Shown in pieces: positions 6,944 to 12,833 of a stretch of DNA of 27,973 nucleotides. Both the position numbers and the translations under genes were made by a program. The stretch is from an uncultured Candidatus Saccharibacteria bacterium (lineage in GTDB: Bacteria; Patescibacteriota; Saccharimonadia; Saccharimonadales; Saccharimonadaceae). The stretch is taken from positions 1-27,973 of the forward strand of contig CAKUXN010000003.1 in the NCBI GenBank assembly GCA_934700415.1, written 5' to 3'. Under the pieces are notes generated by a model. The model had not been told where the DNA came from and ran no database searches. It worked only from the letters and a program-made list of their open reading frames with translations. Numbering within the stretch: position 1 is the stretch's first letter; each line of letters opens with the position of its first letter.

Positions 6944-7848
6944 AAATTGCAATTTTATCTAATGGCCCGGGGAATTATTCCACTAAGCGCCTCGTAAAGG
7001 AAGCCAAGAATCGTGGTCATGAAGTCAAAGTCGTTAAATACAAGAATTGTTATCTTTCGCTTGACGACAAACACCCCGACGTTTATTACGATGGTGAAAA
7101 ACTTGAAGGGTTTGATGCGATTTTGCCACGTATTTCTAATAATATGACTCGTTATGGTTGTGCGGTAGTACGTCAATTTGAAATGCAAGGCGTATGGACT
7201 TCTGCCCCTTCAGTAGCGATCACTCGTGCTCGCGACAAATTGCGTGCGGCTCAGATTTTAGCGAAATACGATGTAGATACTCCAAAAACCCTCGTATCTC
7301 GTAACACTTCAGATATCGACGATTTGCTCGAACAAATTGGCTTGCCAGTTATTATTAAGCTTGCTACTGGCACACACGGAAATGGTGTAATTTTAGCGGA
7401 TACTCGTAAGGCTGCCAAATCCGCTCTTCAAGCTTTCTACCTTTATAATGAGGACGGCACTAACATTCTACTTCAAGAGTTTATTAAAGAATCGGCCGGC
7501 ACCGACATCCGTGCATTTGTAGTTGGCAATAAAGTTGTTGCCGCTATGCAACGTGCCTCACTTGATGACGATTTTCGTTCCAATCTCCATCAAGGAGGGC
7601 AAGGTACAATTATCAAATTAACTCCAGAAGAAAAGAAAATTGCCTTAAAAGCCGCTAAAGCTATGGGCCTCCATATCTGTGGTGTCGATTTAATGCGCTC
7701 CGCTCGTGGACCACTTGTGCTTGAAGTCAATGCGTCACCTGGATTTGGTATCGAAAAAGTCACTGGCAAAGATGTGGCTTCAAAAATCATTGAATACATC
7801 GAGCTCAATGCTCCTCGCCGTAACGGTAAAGACAGAGTGGGTGCCTAG
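6940..7848 (+). CDS. rimK: RimK-like ATP-grasp ligase (S6 glutamate ligase family)
   Basis: A 302-residue ATP-grasp enzyme. RimK adds glutamates to the C-terminus of ribosomal protein S6; relatives act on other carboxylates. Visible motifs are the N-terminal Rossmann-like strand MKIAILSNGPG, the ATP-binding LPVIIKLATGTHGNGV (about residues 136-151), LLQEFIKESAGTDIRAFVVG, the arginine-bearing AAMQR, and the metal-binding VDLMR...LVLEVNASPGFGIE near the end. The length matches E. coli RimK (300). A good AAAGGAG site precedes the ATG inside the upstream gene, and the stop-start overlap couples the two. The next feature, rnpB, has its own promoter. The S6 substrate is inferred from family and neighbour only. 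Confidence 0.88.
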   Translation: MKIAILSNGPGNYSTKRLVKEAKNRGHEVKVVKYKNCYLSLDDKHPDVYYDGEKLEGFDAILPRISNNMTRYGCAVVRQFEMQGVWTSAPSVAITRARDKLRAAQILAKYDVDTPKTLVSRNTSDIDDLLEQIGLPVIIKLATGTHGNGVILADTRKAAKSALQAFYLYNEDGTNILLQEFIKESAGTDIRAFVVGNKVVAAMQRASLDDDFRSNLHQGGQGTIIKLTPEEKKIALKAAKAMGLHICGVDLMRSARGPLVLEVNASPGFGIEKVTGKDVASKIIEYIELNAPRRNGKDRVGA

Positions 7849-7860
7849 ATCTTAATTTTG

Positions 7861-7869
7861 TGATATAAT
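7861..7869 (+). promoter_or_regulatory. Extended -10 promoter of rnpB
   Basis: TGA-TATAAT (7861-7869), placing the transcription start near 7876, at the first base of the P1 stem of RNase P RNA. Confidence 0.75.
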
Positions 7870-7874
7870 GATAG

Positions 7875-8212
7875 AGAGCCAAAAAGGCAATCGCTTGGGG
7901 AACCAAGAGGAAAGTCCGGGCAACATAGAGCAAGGTAGTCGCTAACGGCGACCGTCCGCAAGGATAGGGAAAGTACCACAGAAACTTATACCGCCGGTTT
8001 TCCGGTAAGGGTGAAAAGAGTGAGGTAAGAGCTCACAGCGCTTTGTAGCGATACGAGGCGGGGGCAAACCCTACCTGTTGCAAGGAGTGCTACTAAACTT
8101 CTGCTCGAAGATGCACGTTCACCGCTCGAATACTATAGCAATGTAGTATCTAGATAGATGATTGCCGACTATATAATATATAGTCACAGAACCCGGCTTA
8201 TGATTGGCTCAT
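7875..8212 (+). ncRNA. rnpB: RNase P RNA, type A, shortened P15 region
   Basis: The catalytic RNA that trims tRNA 5' leaders. The universally conserved blocks are present: GAGGAAAGTCCGGGC (from 7907) and ACAGAACCCGGCTTA (from 8186), which form P4, plus GTAAGGGTGAAAAG, GGTAAGAGCTCAC and GGGGGCAAACCC. P1 is formed by GAGCCAA (7876-7882) and TTGGCTC (8204-8210). The P15-P17 region is reduced to a small stem AGGAG/CTTCT with loop TGCTACTAAA (8085-8104), with no GGU motif. A perfect hairpin GACTATAT-AAT-ATATAGTC (8167-8185) sits just before the 3' P4 strand. Length is about 338 nt. Transcription ends at the hairpin at 8217-8244. Confidence 0.96.
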
Positions 8213-8216
8213 TATC

Positions 8217-8244
8217 AAAAATCCACCCGAAAGGGTGGATTTTT
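8217..8244. terminator. Bidirectional terminator between rnpB and rpmB
   Basis: AAAAATCCACCC-GAAA-GGGTGGATTTTT: a perfect 12-bp stem with a GAAA tetraloop and T runs on both strands. It serves the converging rnpB (+) and comM-infC-L35-L20-L28 (-) transcripts. Confidence 0.93.
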
Positions 8245-8259
8245 GTGAAAACTCTTAAA

Positions 8260-8487
8260 CTATTTGCTCGATTTCTTCTCGGCGCGAGCCTTTGGTGACT
8301 CAACTAGACCTTTTTTCTTTAAAGTCCTAAGCGCTGAAGTCGAAATATTGCATCTAATTTTTTGGCCATTGATGACGAGTGTCCTCTTTGAAACATTTGG
8401 CTTGAATACTTTGCGTGTATGCCTCTGAGAGAATGATACATTGTGGCCATACATCTTACCTTTACCAGTAACTTCACAAATTGCCAT
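8260..8487 (-). CDS. rpmB: 50S ribosomal protein L28 (bL28)
   Basis: A 75-residue basic protein of the large subunit. It opens with MAICEVTGKGKMYGHNVS and continues RKVFKPNVSKRTLVINGQ, the conserved bL28 pattern, then STSALRTLKKKG. Only one Cys of the zinc-binding type is present at the N-terminus, so this is a zinc-independent form. It is the last gene of the infC cluster and starts one base after the rplT stop. L28 usually pairs with L33 elsewhere; finding it behind L20 is a local gene order. Confidence 0.95.
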   Translation of the reverse strand: MAICEVTGKGKMYGHNVSFSQRHTRKVFKPNVSKRTLVINGQKIRCNISTSALRTLKKKGLVESPKARAEKKSSK

Positions 8488-8488
8488 C

Positions 8489-8836
8489 TTATTTCTCCTT
8501 CACCGTACTTACGATTACTTTGAATGCTTCAGGATTATTTACAGCAAGATCGGCTAAAACTTTGCGATCGAGATTGATATTCTTAGCTTTCATCCCAGCA
8601 ATTAATTGTGAGTAGGAAAGACCAAGTTCTCTTGAAGCGTTATTGATACGGGTGATCCAAAGTGCTCTAAGATCACGTTTGCGATTGCGACGATCACGAT
8701 AACTATAGCGAAGAGCTTTAATTACACCTTGTTTACCCAAACGAAAACTGCGAGTGCGTGCATGTTGCATGCCTTTAGCGGCTTTCAAAATTTTCTTATG
8801 TTTAGCCATTGCGGCTACACCACGTTTTACTCTCAT
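8489..8836 (-). CDS. rplT: 50S ribosomal protein L20 (bL20)
   Basis: 115 residues, the normal length. It begins [22 protein letters not shown], the flexible basic N-terminal extension of L20, followed by the helical globular domain with the [19 protein letters not shown] and [12 protein letters not shown] signatures. L20 nucleates early 50S assembly and represses its own operon (infC-rpmI-rplT) in model bacteria. It follows rpmI by 2 bp, so the two are co-translated. Confidence 0.97.
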   Translation of the reverse strand: MRVKRGVAAMAKHKKILKAAKGMQHARTRSFRLGKQGVIKALRYSYRDRRNRKRDLRALWITRINNASRELGLSYSQLIAGMKAKNINLDRKVLADLAVNNPEAFKVIVSTVKEK

Positions 8837-8838
8837 GA

Positions 8839-9033
8839 TTAAACCCCTAATGCAGTCTTAATATTTTTCTTAATTTTGCCATTAATGGCGGCAGCAGTCT
8901 TCATGTTGCGCTTCCTGGCTTTAGATTTCTTAGCGAGAATATGATTCCCGAAGGCGCGCTCACGAGTAATCCTACCAGAACCGGTAATTTTAATACGCTT
9001 AGCGGTACCTTTATGCGTCTTTAGTTTTGGCAT
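8839..9033 (-). CDS. rpmI: 50S ribosomal protein L35 (bL35)
   Basis: 64 residues, the standard size, with the [20 protein letters not shown] start and the [11 protein letters not shown] core. AAAGGAAA lies just upstream of the ATG. The 81-nt gap to infC (9034-9114) can fold a small hairpin GCAGA-TATAG-TCTGC (around 9063-9077). This is the place where L20 autoregulation acts in some bacteria, but I see no clear mimic of the L20 rRNA site. Confidence 0.96.
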   Translation of the reverse strand: MPKLKTHKGTAKRIKITGSGRITRERAFGNHILAKKSKARKRNMKTAAAINGKIKKNIKTALGV

Positions 9034-9114
9034 AGGTTTTCCTTTAGTTAAAGTTTATATTTGCAGACTATATCTGCGCTTAACGTGCAATCGGAGAACC
9101 GTGGAAGTAGGAAA

Positions 9115-9678
9115 TTACTTCTTCCGTATTCCAACCGATAGGTTGCGTCCGCTAAATTGAGTTTTGCCTTCAATGACGATATCGTCACCGATGAGCCCAA
9201 GTACTTTCTCAAGCAGTTCTTGCCCTAATTCCTTGTGAGCCATCTCGCGACCACGGAATACAACCATGATTTTTACACGATCTCCGTCGTCTAGAAAACT
9301 TCGCATTTTGCGGACTTTGATGTTAAGGTCGTTATCCGAAATTTTGAGACCAATCTTCATTTGCTTTAGCTCAGATTGTTTTTCACGAGCTTTTTTACGA
9401 TTTTTGGCTTCTTCTTTCATCTTCTGGTATTGGAATTTACCCCAGTCAATGATTTTAACGACCGGAGGATTGGCATTAGCGGCAATTTCCACTAAATCCA
9501 CTCCCTGTTCCTTCGCGAGAAGTTGAGCTTCGCGACTTGACATAATGCCGAGCTGCTCGCCACTAGATCCTATTACGCGTACCTCCGGATAACGAATTTC
9601 AGTGTTAAGCCGGGTGCGTGATGTAGTTTTTATAGTAGTCCTTTCTTCTCTTGAATTAACCTGATAACAATTATACAT
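9115..9678 (-). CDS. infC: Translation initiation factor IF-3
   Basis: IF-3 binds the 30S subunit and checks start codons. The N-terminal domain (RLNTEIRYPEVRVIGSSGEQLGIMSSREAQLLAKEQGVDLVEI), the Lys-rich linker and the C-terminal domain (MKIGLKISDNDLNIKVRKMRSFL...RGREMAHKELG) are all present. I place the start at ATG 9678, which overlaps the comM TGA by one base and has AGGAGAAGG before it. This adds a ~22-residue leader compared with many IF-3 proteins. An alternative is a rare ATA codon at 9633 (codon 16 of this frame), which has a good AAAGGA five bases upstream; infC uses rare start codons (AUU, AUC) in other bacteria as part of autoregulation. Confidence 0.93.
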   Translation of the reverse strand: MYNCYQVNSREERTTIKTTSRTRLNTEIRYPEVRVIGSSGEQLGIMSSREAQLLAKEQGVDLVEIAANANPPVVKIIDWGKFQYQKMKEEAKNRKKAREKQSELKQMKIGLKISDNDLNIKVRKMRSFLDDGDRVKIMVVFRGREMAHKELGQELLEKVLGLIGDDIVIEGKTQFSGRNLSVGIRKK

Positions 9679-11192
9679 CACCTTCTCCTATAAGTCAATG
9701 CTTCTGCAAGGTGATTTTGGCTTATAATTTCCGCTCCGTCCAGGTCGGCAATCGTCTGTGCGACTTTAATAGTTTTAAAATAAGCCCTAGCTGAAAGATT
9801 TAATTTTTCGGAAGCATTGGATAGCAAATTTTTAGCTTCAGAAGTGAGCTTTATTTTTTGCGATACTTCAAATGAAGAAAGGGAACTATTATAAAATCCG
9901 TCGCGGTCAAAACGTGCTCTTTGTCGTGAAATTGCCTCTGTTATGGTATTTTTTACAACATTATGCTCATGGTTTTCGTGTGAGATTTCTTTTAATAAAT
10001 CGGCATTTTCGACTTTGTCAACATTTACAAACATATCGATTCTGTCAAAAAGCGGACCCGAAAGTTTCTTCTGATAATTTTGGATTTGCTGTTCTGTACA
10101 CTTACACTCGTGTGTCGGGTCACCCAAATATCCGCACGGGCATGGATTCATCGTGGCAATTAACATAAAATCAGCAGGATAGGAACTTTTCCGGTTCGCT
10201 CTAGAAATTACAATCCTCTTATCTTCTAGGGGCTGTCTTAAGGATTCCAATACCGATCGCGGAAATTCAGGGATTTCATCCAAAAACAGCACGCCTTTGT
10301 GAGCTAAAGAAATCTCTCCCGGCATCGCCCCCGCTCCACCACCGATAATCGAAGTGGCGCTAGCTGTATGGTGTGGGCTACGAAACGGCCTCGACGAAAC
10401 TATCTCATCAGTAGCAAGGCCAGCAATCGAATAAATTTTGGTAATATCTACAATTTCATCTTGGGCTAAATCTGGTAGCAAATTCGCTGCCGCTTTAGCA
10501 AGAAGAGTTTTGCCAGCTCCTGGCGGGCCGGAAATAAGTATGTTATGGTGTCCAGCGATTGCAATTTCTATTGCGCGTTTGGCTAACTTCTGCCCACGAA
10601 TGTGGTCTAAAAACACTTGCGAAGCCATTTTCCGGGCATTTTTAGGCCAAGTTACGTTATGATTGGTGTCCAGCACGTCTCCTTGATTTTTAAGCTGCAT
10701 ATAAAGGTTTTGAAGCGAATCTACGCCGTAAATTATGACGCCATTAACAAGCGAGGCTTGGGCGAGATTCTGTATGGGTAAATAAATTTCGGCTATTCCA
10801 GCCTCTTTAGCGGTTTCGACGATGTTTATAACGCCTTTTATTGGCCTTAACTTACCGTCGAGCGACAATTCGCCCACGAAAAGTTTATTTAGCACATCAG
10901 TTTTGAGTAACTGACCAGATAAAACTAAAACCGAAAGTGCAATTGGTAAGTCCAGATAAGAACCATCTTTTTCAAGATCGGCAGGCGCCAAATTAATCGT
11001 GACTTTCTTGTCTGGAAAACAAAAATTAGAATTCACAATTGCGCTTCGTACTCGCTCTTTTGCCTCATTTATAGTTTTATTAGCCATCCCCACAATATTG
11101 AAAGCTGGTAGTCCCCTATTCATATCGCCCTCAACTTCCACTAGCTTTCCCGAAAAGCCATAGGGCACTACTGAATGAATTTTACTTATCAT
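9678..11192 (-). CDS. comM: ComM/YifB-type AAA+ ATPase (natural transformation helicase family)
   Basis: A 504-residue Mg-chelatase-like AAA+ protein. ComM is a hexameric helicase that promotes branch migration during integration of incoming DNA in naturally competent bacteria. The N-terminal Lon-protease-like fold (residues ~10-165) lacks a protease role in this family. Walker A is GPPGAGKT at 222-229 and Walker B VLFLDE at 301-306, followed by the family motif PCPCGYLGD and a C-terminal lid (LSARAYFKTIKVAQTIADLDG). The start at 11192 has no Shine-Dalgarno sequence. A TTGTAA box with a preceding G6 run lies 30-45 nt upstream. The TGA stop overlaps infC by one base, tying a DNA-uptake gene to a translation operon. 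Confidence 0.93.
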   Translation of the reverse strand: MISKIHSVVPYGFSGKLVEVEGDMNRGLPAFNIVGMANKTINEAKERVRSAIVNSNFCFPDKKVTINLAPADLEKDGSYLDLPIALSVLVLSGQLLKTDVLNKLFVGELSLDGKLRPIKGVINIVETAKEAGIAEIYLPIQNLAQASLVNGVIIYGVDSLQNLYMQLKNQGDVLDTNHNVTWPKNARKMASQVFLDHIRGQKLAKRAIEIAIAGHHNILISGPPGAGKTLLAKAAANLLPDLAQDEIVDITKIYSIAGLATDEIVSSRPFRSPHHTASATSIIGGGAGAMPGEISLAHKGVLFLDEIPEFPRSVLESLRQPLEDKRIVISRANRKSSYPADFMLIATMNPCPCGYLGDPTHECKCTEQQIQNYQKKLSGPLFDRIDMFVNVDKVENADLLKEISHENHEHNVVKNTITEAISRQRARFDRDGFYNSSLSSFEVSQKIKLTSEAKNLLSNASEKLNLSARAYFKTIKVAQTIADLDGAEIISQNHLAEALTYRRR

Positions 11193-11198
11193 GGCCGT

Positions 11199-11237
11199 CT
11201 ATTAACACGCTATAAAATTTTTTACAACCCCCCACCT
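11199..11237 (-). promoter_or_regulatory. Putative comM promoter with G6-TTGTAA element
   Basis: Reading on the minus strand, CAGGT-GGGGGG-TTGTAA runs from 11238 to 11222, with a 17-bp spacer to TGT-TAATAG (11207-11199). The -10 is poor by the main-sigma standard, yet it places the start at the comM ATG, as in other leaderless genes here. The G6-TTGTAA element recurs at 20437-20454. Confidence 0.4.
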
Positions 11238-11354
11238 GGATTTCACCCTAATAGCCAAAATATTAAAAGAGCATTAAAAAAGTAATAATCTGTTCCAAAG
11301 AAAATGCTTGTGAAAAACTCGCAAAAAATATACAAAAATTGTTCAAAAAATGTA

Positions 11355-11383
11355 TTGACATTAGCATTTTTTCGCGCTATTAT
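11355..11383 (+). promoter_or_regulatory. Promoter of the 11390-11500 small RNA
   Basis: TTGACA (11355-11360), a 17-bp spacer, TATTAT (11378-11383). The stretch upstream is A-rich. Predicted start about 11390. Confidence 0.8.
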
Positions 11384-11389
11384 AGAGAT

Positions 11390-11500
11390 AGCTTCTGAAT
11401 AAAAAAATTATTCAGAAGGTCAAAACAAAAATTTAGCCAAAATAACTCCACACTCTACACAGAAGACCGGTTTTCCTCGCAGTTACCGGTCTTCTTCTAT
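11390..11500 (+). ncRNA. Small RNA candidate with 5' hairpin and intrinsic terminator
   Basis: From the start of the consensus promoter to the T-rich tail is about 110 nt. The 5' end folds into a perfect 11-bp hairpin (CTTCTGAATAA at 11392-11402, TTATTCAGAAG at 11408-11418, loop AAAAA). A ~40-nt unstructured A/C-rich segment follows, and then the terminator AGAAGACCGGT/ACCGGTCTTCT (11461-11495, 11 bp, 13-nt loop) ending in T-rich sequence. There is no ATG with a ribosome site inside. Promoter, body and terminator in the right order make a transcribed regulatory RNA likely; the target is unknown. It lies directly upstream of ssrA and is separated from it by the terminator. Confidence 0.7.
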
Positions 11501-11502
11501 TA
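11461..11502 (+). terminator. Terminator of the small RNA
   Basis: An 11-bp perfect stem AGAAGACCGGT/ACCGGTCTTCT with a 13-nt loop, followed by CTATTATTATT. The tail is T-rich only on the + strand. Confidence 0.8.
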
Positions 11503-11517
11503 TTATTGAGCAAAATA

Positions 11518-11526
11518 TGCTATAAT
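11518..11526 (+). promoter_or_regulatory. Extended -10 promoter of ssrA
   Basis: TGC-TATAAT (11518-11526), with no clear -35 because the small-RNA terminator occupies that position. The start near 11533 gives a precursor with a few extra 5' bases, to be cut by RNase P. Confidence 0.75.
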
Positions 11527-11536
11527 AATTCTAGTT

Positions 11537-11890
11537 GGGGCTGACAAAGCTTAGACGGATCATTAACAGACATAAGGCATACCGATTAAATACCGTAAGT
11601 ATTAATAAGTGCTAAAAACACTAAAACTGCGCATGTCATGTACATGCCAGCTTATGCCTAATTATTTGTAGGCTGGTTTGCGTTTGAGTTTTCGTAGAAC
11701 GTAAATTATCATATTACGAAAATAAGGCCGCGCGAGTGGCGCAGCACGACACGAAAAATTAGCCACGGCAATTTTGAGTTTGGTTTCTTGCAGCTCAAAA
11801 TACGTGCCAAAATAAAACAGGAAACTAAGTATGTAGAATTATGTCCATGTGATGACTCGGACCCGGAGGCAGTATCCGGCAGCTCCACCA
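11537..11890 (+). ncRNA. ssrA: tmRNA (transfer-messenger RNA)
   Basis: tmRNA rescues stalled ribosomes and tags the unfinished protein. The tRNA-like ends pair (GGGGCTG at 11537-11543 with CAGCTCC at 11880-11886), followed by ACCA. The reading frame for the tag begins at GCT 11611 and ends at TAA 11659-11661, giving AKNTKTAHVMYMPAYA, 16 residues ending -AYA in place of the usual -LAA. The tag contains a small hairpin GCATGT/ACATGC, and the stop lies in a stem-loop CCAGC/GCTGG like helix 5 of E. coli. The T-arm is CCGGA-GGCAGTA-TCCGG: it aligns exactly in length with E. coli, but the loop has GG where TT(psi) should be and G where A58 should be. CCA is encoded. Length is 354 nt. Confidence 0.96.
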
Positions 11891-11910
11891 AGAAACAAAA
11901 TGAATGTTGT

Positions 11911-11937
11911 AAAAATTGCCACAAAGGGCAATTTTTT
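11911..11937 (+). terminator. Terminator of ssrA
   Basis: AAAATTGCC-ACAAAG-GGCAATTTT followed by TT: a 9-bp stem 20 nt after the tmRNA CCA end, with T runs on the + strand. Confidence 0.88.
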
Positions 11938-11957
11938 AGTGTTAAAACTCAAGCTAT

Positions 11958-12040
11958 ATTGTAAAAAATACAACAAAACGAATAAAAATATTGAACAGAG
12001 AAGAATAGGGAAGAATATTGTAAAAATTACAACAAAATCG
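11958..12040. repeat. Two copies of a TTGTA/TACAA palindromic element, operator-like
   Basis: ATTGTAAAAAATACAACAAAACG (23 nt, 11958-11980) and its near copy at 12017-12040, 59 bp apart. Each contains an inverted repeat: TTGTA-A5-TACAA and TTGTAA-AAA-TTACAA. Near-identical dyads spaced by about 5.6 helical turns, just upstream of a promoter, are the usual form of a repressor or activator site. A third half site (GTTGTAAAAATTGCC) overlaps the ssrA terminator at 11907. Confidence 0.6.
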
Positions 12041-12053
12041 TTGAATAAATCTA

Positions 12054-12082
12054 TTGATTTTTTATGATGTTTGTGCTACTAT
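12054..12082 (+). promoter_or_regulatory. Promoter of the ~350-nt structured RNA
   Basis: TTGATT (12054-12059), a 17-bp spacer, and the extended -10 TGC-TACTAT (12074-12082). Predicted start about 12089. Confidence 0.75.
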
Positions 12083-12088
12083 AAAAAC

Positions 12089-12437
12089 AGTCGAGATGAC
12101 TAAAACAAACACTAAACATTAATATTAAAAACATGAAAAAATATCACGAAAAACTTAAAAAACCATAGAATTTAGCGGGCGAAAAGGTAATTTCTAGCCA
12201 TAAATTACACATAGGAATTACCTAGAGCTCCGCTAAAGCGTAGAGCGCGCCGCCAAATCTTTCATTAGCACTTTAGAAAAAACATAAACCAGAACGAAAG
12301 GAAACAGCAGCAAGGATCAATGCTTCACCTAGCGTGAAGCGGTCAAAAAGGGAAAAGCGGATCAGGTTGTGGCTAATAGTTGTGTTTAAAGCGCCAGATA
12401 ACCCCCGCTTCCCTCCAAATAAATACTTGGGGGTTTT
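12089..12437 (+). ncRNA. Unrecognised structured RNA, about 350 nt
   Basis: The segment has its own promoter and terminator and no convincing coding frame. The first ~80 nt are A-rich and weakly structured (small hairpin AGTC-GAGAT-GACT at 12089-12101). Then comes a nested element: the outer stem TTTAGCGG/CCGCTAAA (12171-12178 with 12230-12237) encloses a 12-bp stem AGGTAATTTCTA/TAGGAATTACCT (12185-12196 with 12212-12223, one G-T pair). Further on are a G+C-rich stretch (12239-12254), a perfect hairpin GCTTCAC-CTAGC-GTGAAGC (12322-12340) and the terminator. The run GAAAGGAAACAGCAGCAAGG (12296-12315) faintly recalls SRP RNA domain IV, but the flanking bases do not pair as SRP requires. I do not recognise the family. 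Confidence 0.6.
12400..12437 (+). terminator. Terminator of the ~350-nt RNA
   Basis: CTCCAA/TTGGGG or, alternatively, AACCCCC/GGGGGTT form a stem ending at 12435, followed by TTTT. It lies immediately before the -10 of the next gene. Confidence 0.7.
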
Positions 12438-12446
12438 AATCAGTTA

Positions 12447-12455
12447 TGTTATAAT
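12447..12455 (+). promoter_or_regulatory. Extended -10 promoter giving a leaderless mRNA
   Basis: TGT-TATAAT (12447-12455); the ATG of the membrane protein gene begins 8 nt after the last base of the -10, so the start is at or one base before the ATG. Confidence 0.75.
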
Positions 12456-12462
12456 GAAGGTT

Positions 12463-12816
12463 ATGAAGCATAACCGCGTTATATCCAGTATAAGCATTGT
12501 TGGACTCGCAGCCTTGATTGCTTTACTATTTTTTACTTCACCGACGGAAATTGGACCCTTCGGTGTTTTATTATTATTTACAACATTATACATATCCATT
12601 TTCGGCATTACTACGCTAATCATGCAAGTATTTTACAAACTTGCTCTCGGTAGAAGTTCCTTCAATAATAAGGATTATTTATCGTCTGCAGTTTTGTCTT
12701 TTGGTCCTATCATGTTATTGATGGCGCGATCTTTTGGTGTCATTAATCTCTGGACGATTGGACTAATCATCTTTTTCTTATTTTTAGCAGAGTTTTTAGT
12801 GGCGAAACGCGCATAA
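12463..12816 (+). CDS. Small integral membrane protein, unknown function
   Basis: 117 residues with four hydrophobic segments: ~9-25 (SISIVGLAALIALLFF), ~33-56 (GVLLLFTTLYISIFGITTLIM), ~76-88 (SSAVLSFGPIMLLM) and ~95-112 (LWTIGLIIFFLFLAEF). A short cytoplasmic-type basic tail (KRA) ends the protein. I do not recognise a family. The reading frame is open further upstream (to a TTG at 12334), but that part overlaps the structured RNA and its terminator, and the -10 lies 8 nt before ATG 12463; this is the right start. It precedes the acidic protein and the VirD4-like ATPase and may be its membrane partner, which is inference from order alone. Confidence 0.8.
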   Translation: MKHNRVISSISIVGLAALIALLFFTSPTEIGPFGVLLLFTTLYISIFGITTLIMQVFYKLALGRSSFNNKDYLSSAVLSFGPIMLLMARSFGVINLWTIGLIIFFLFLAEFLVAKRA

Positions 12817-12818
12817 TG

Positions 12819-12827
12819 TGATAAAAT
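12819..12827 (+). promoter_or_regulatory. Extended -10 promoter giving a leaderless mRNA
   Basis: TGA-TAAAAT (12819-12827) with the ATG at 12834, 7 nt after the -10, exactly where transcription should begin. No ribosome binding site is present. Confidence 0.7.
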
Positions 12828-12833
12828 AAGCAT

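Noticed and set aside
11709..11924. Minus-strand open frame of 71 codons across ssrA
   Set aside because: It lies on the complement of the tmRNA body and has no ribosome site or family resemblance.
12133..12168. 11-codon open frame MKKYHEKLKKP in the structured RNA
   Set aside because: No ribosome binding site and an A-rich context where such short Lys-rich frames arise by chance.
12296..12315. SRP RNA (4.5S) domain IV-like run GAAAGGAAACAGCAGCAAGG
   Set aside because: The complementary 5' strand expected (GGTCAGGTCC-like) is not in place, and the bases next to the supposed tetraloop do not pair.
12334..12462. N-terminal part of a longer frame starting at TTG 12334
   Set aside because: It overlaps the structured RNA and its terminator; the -10 and ATG at 12447-12465 explain the start better.
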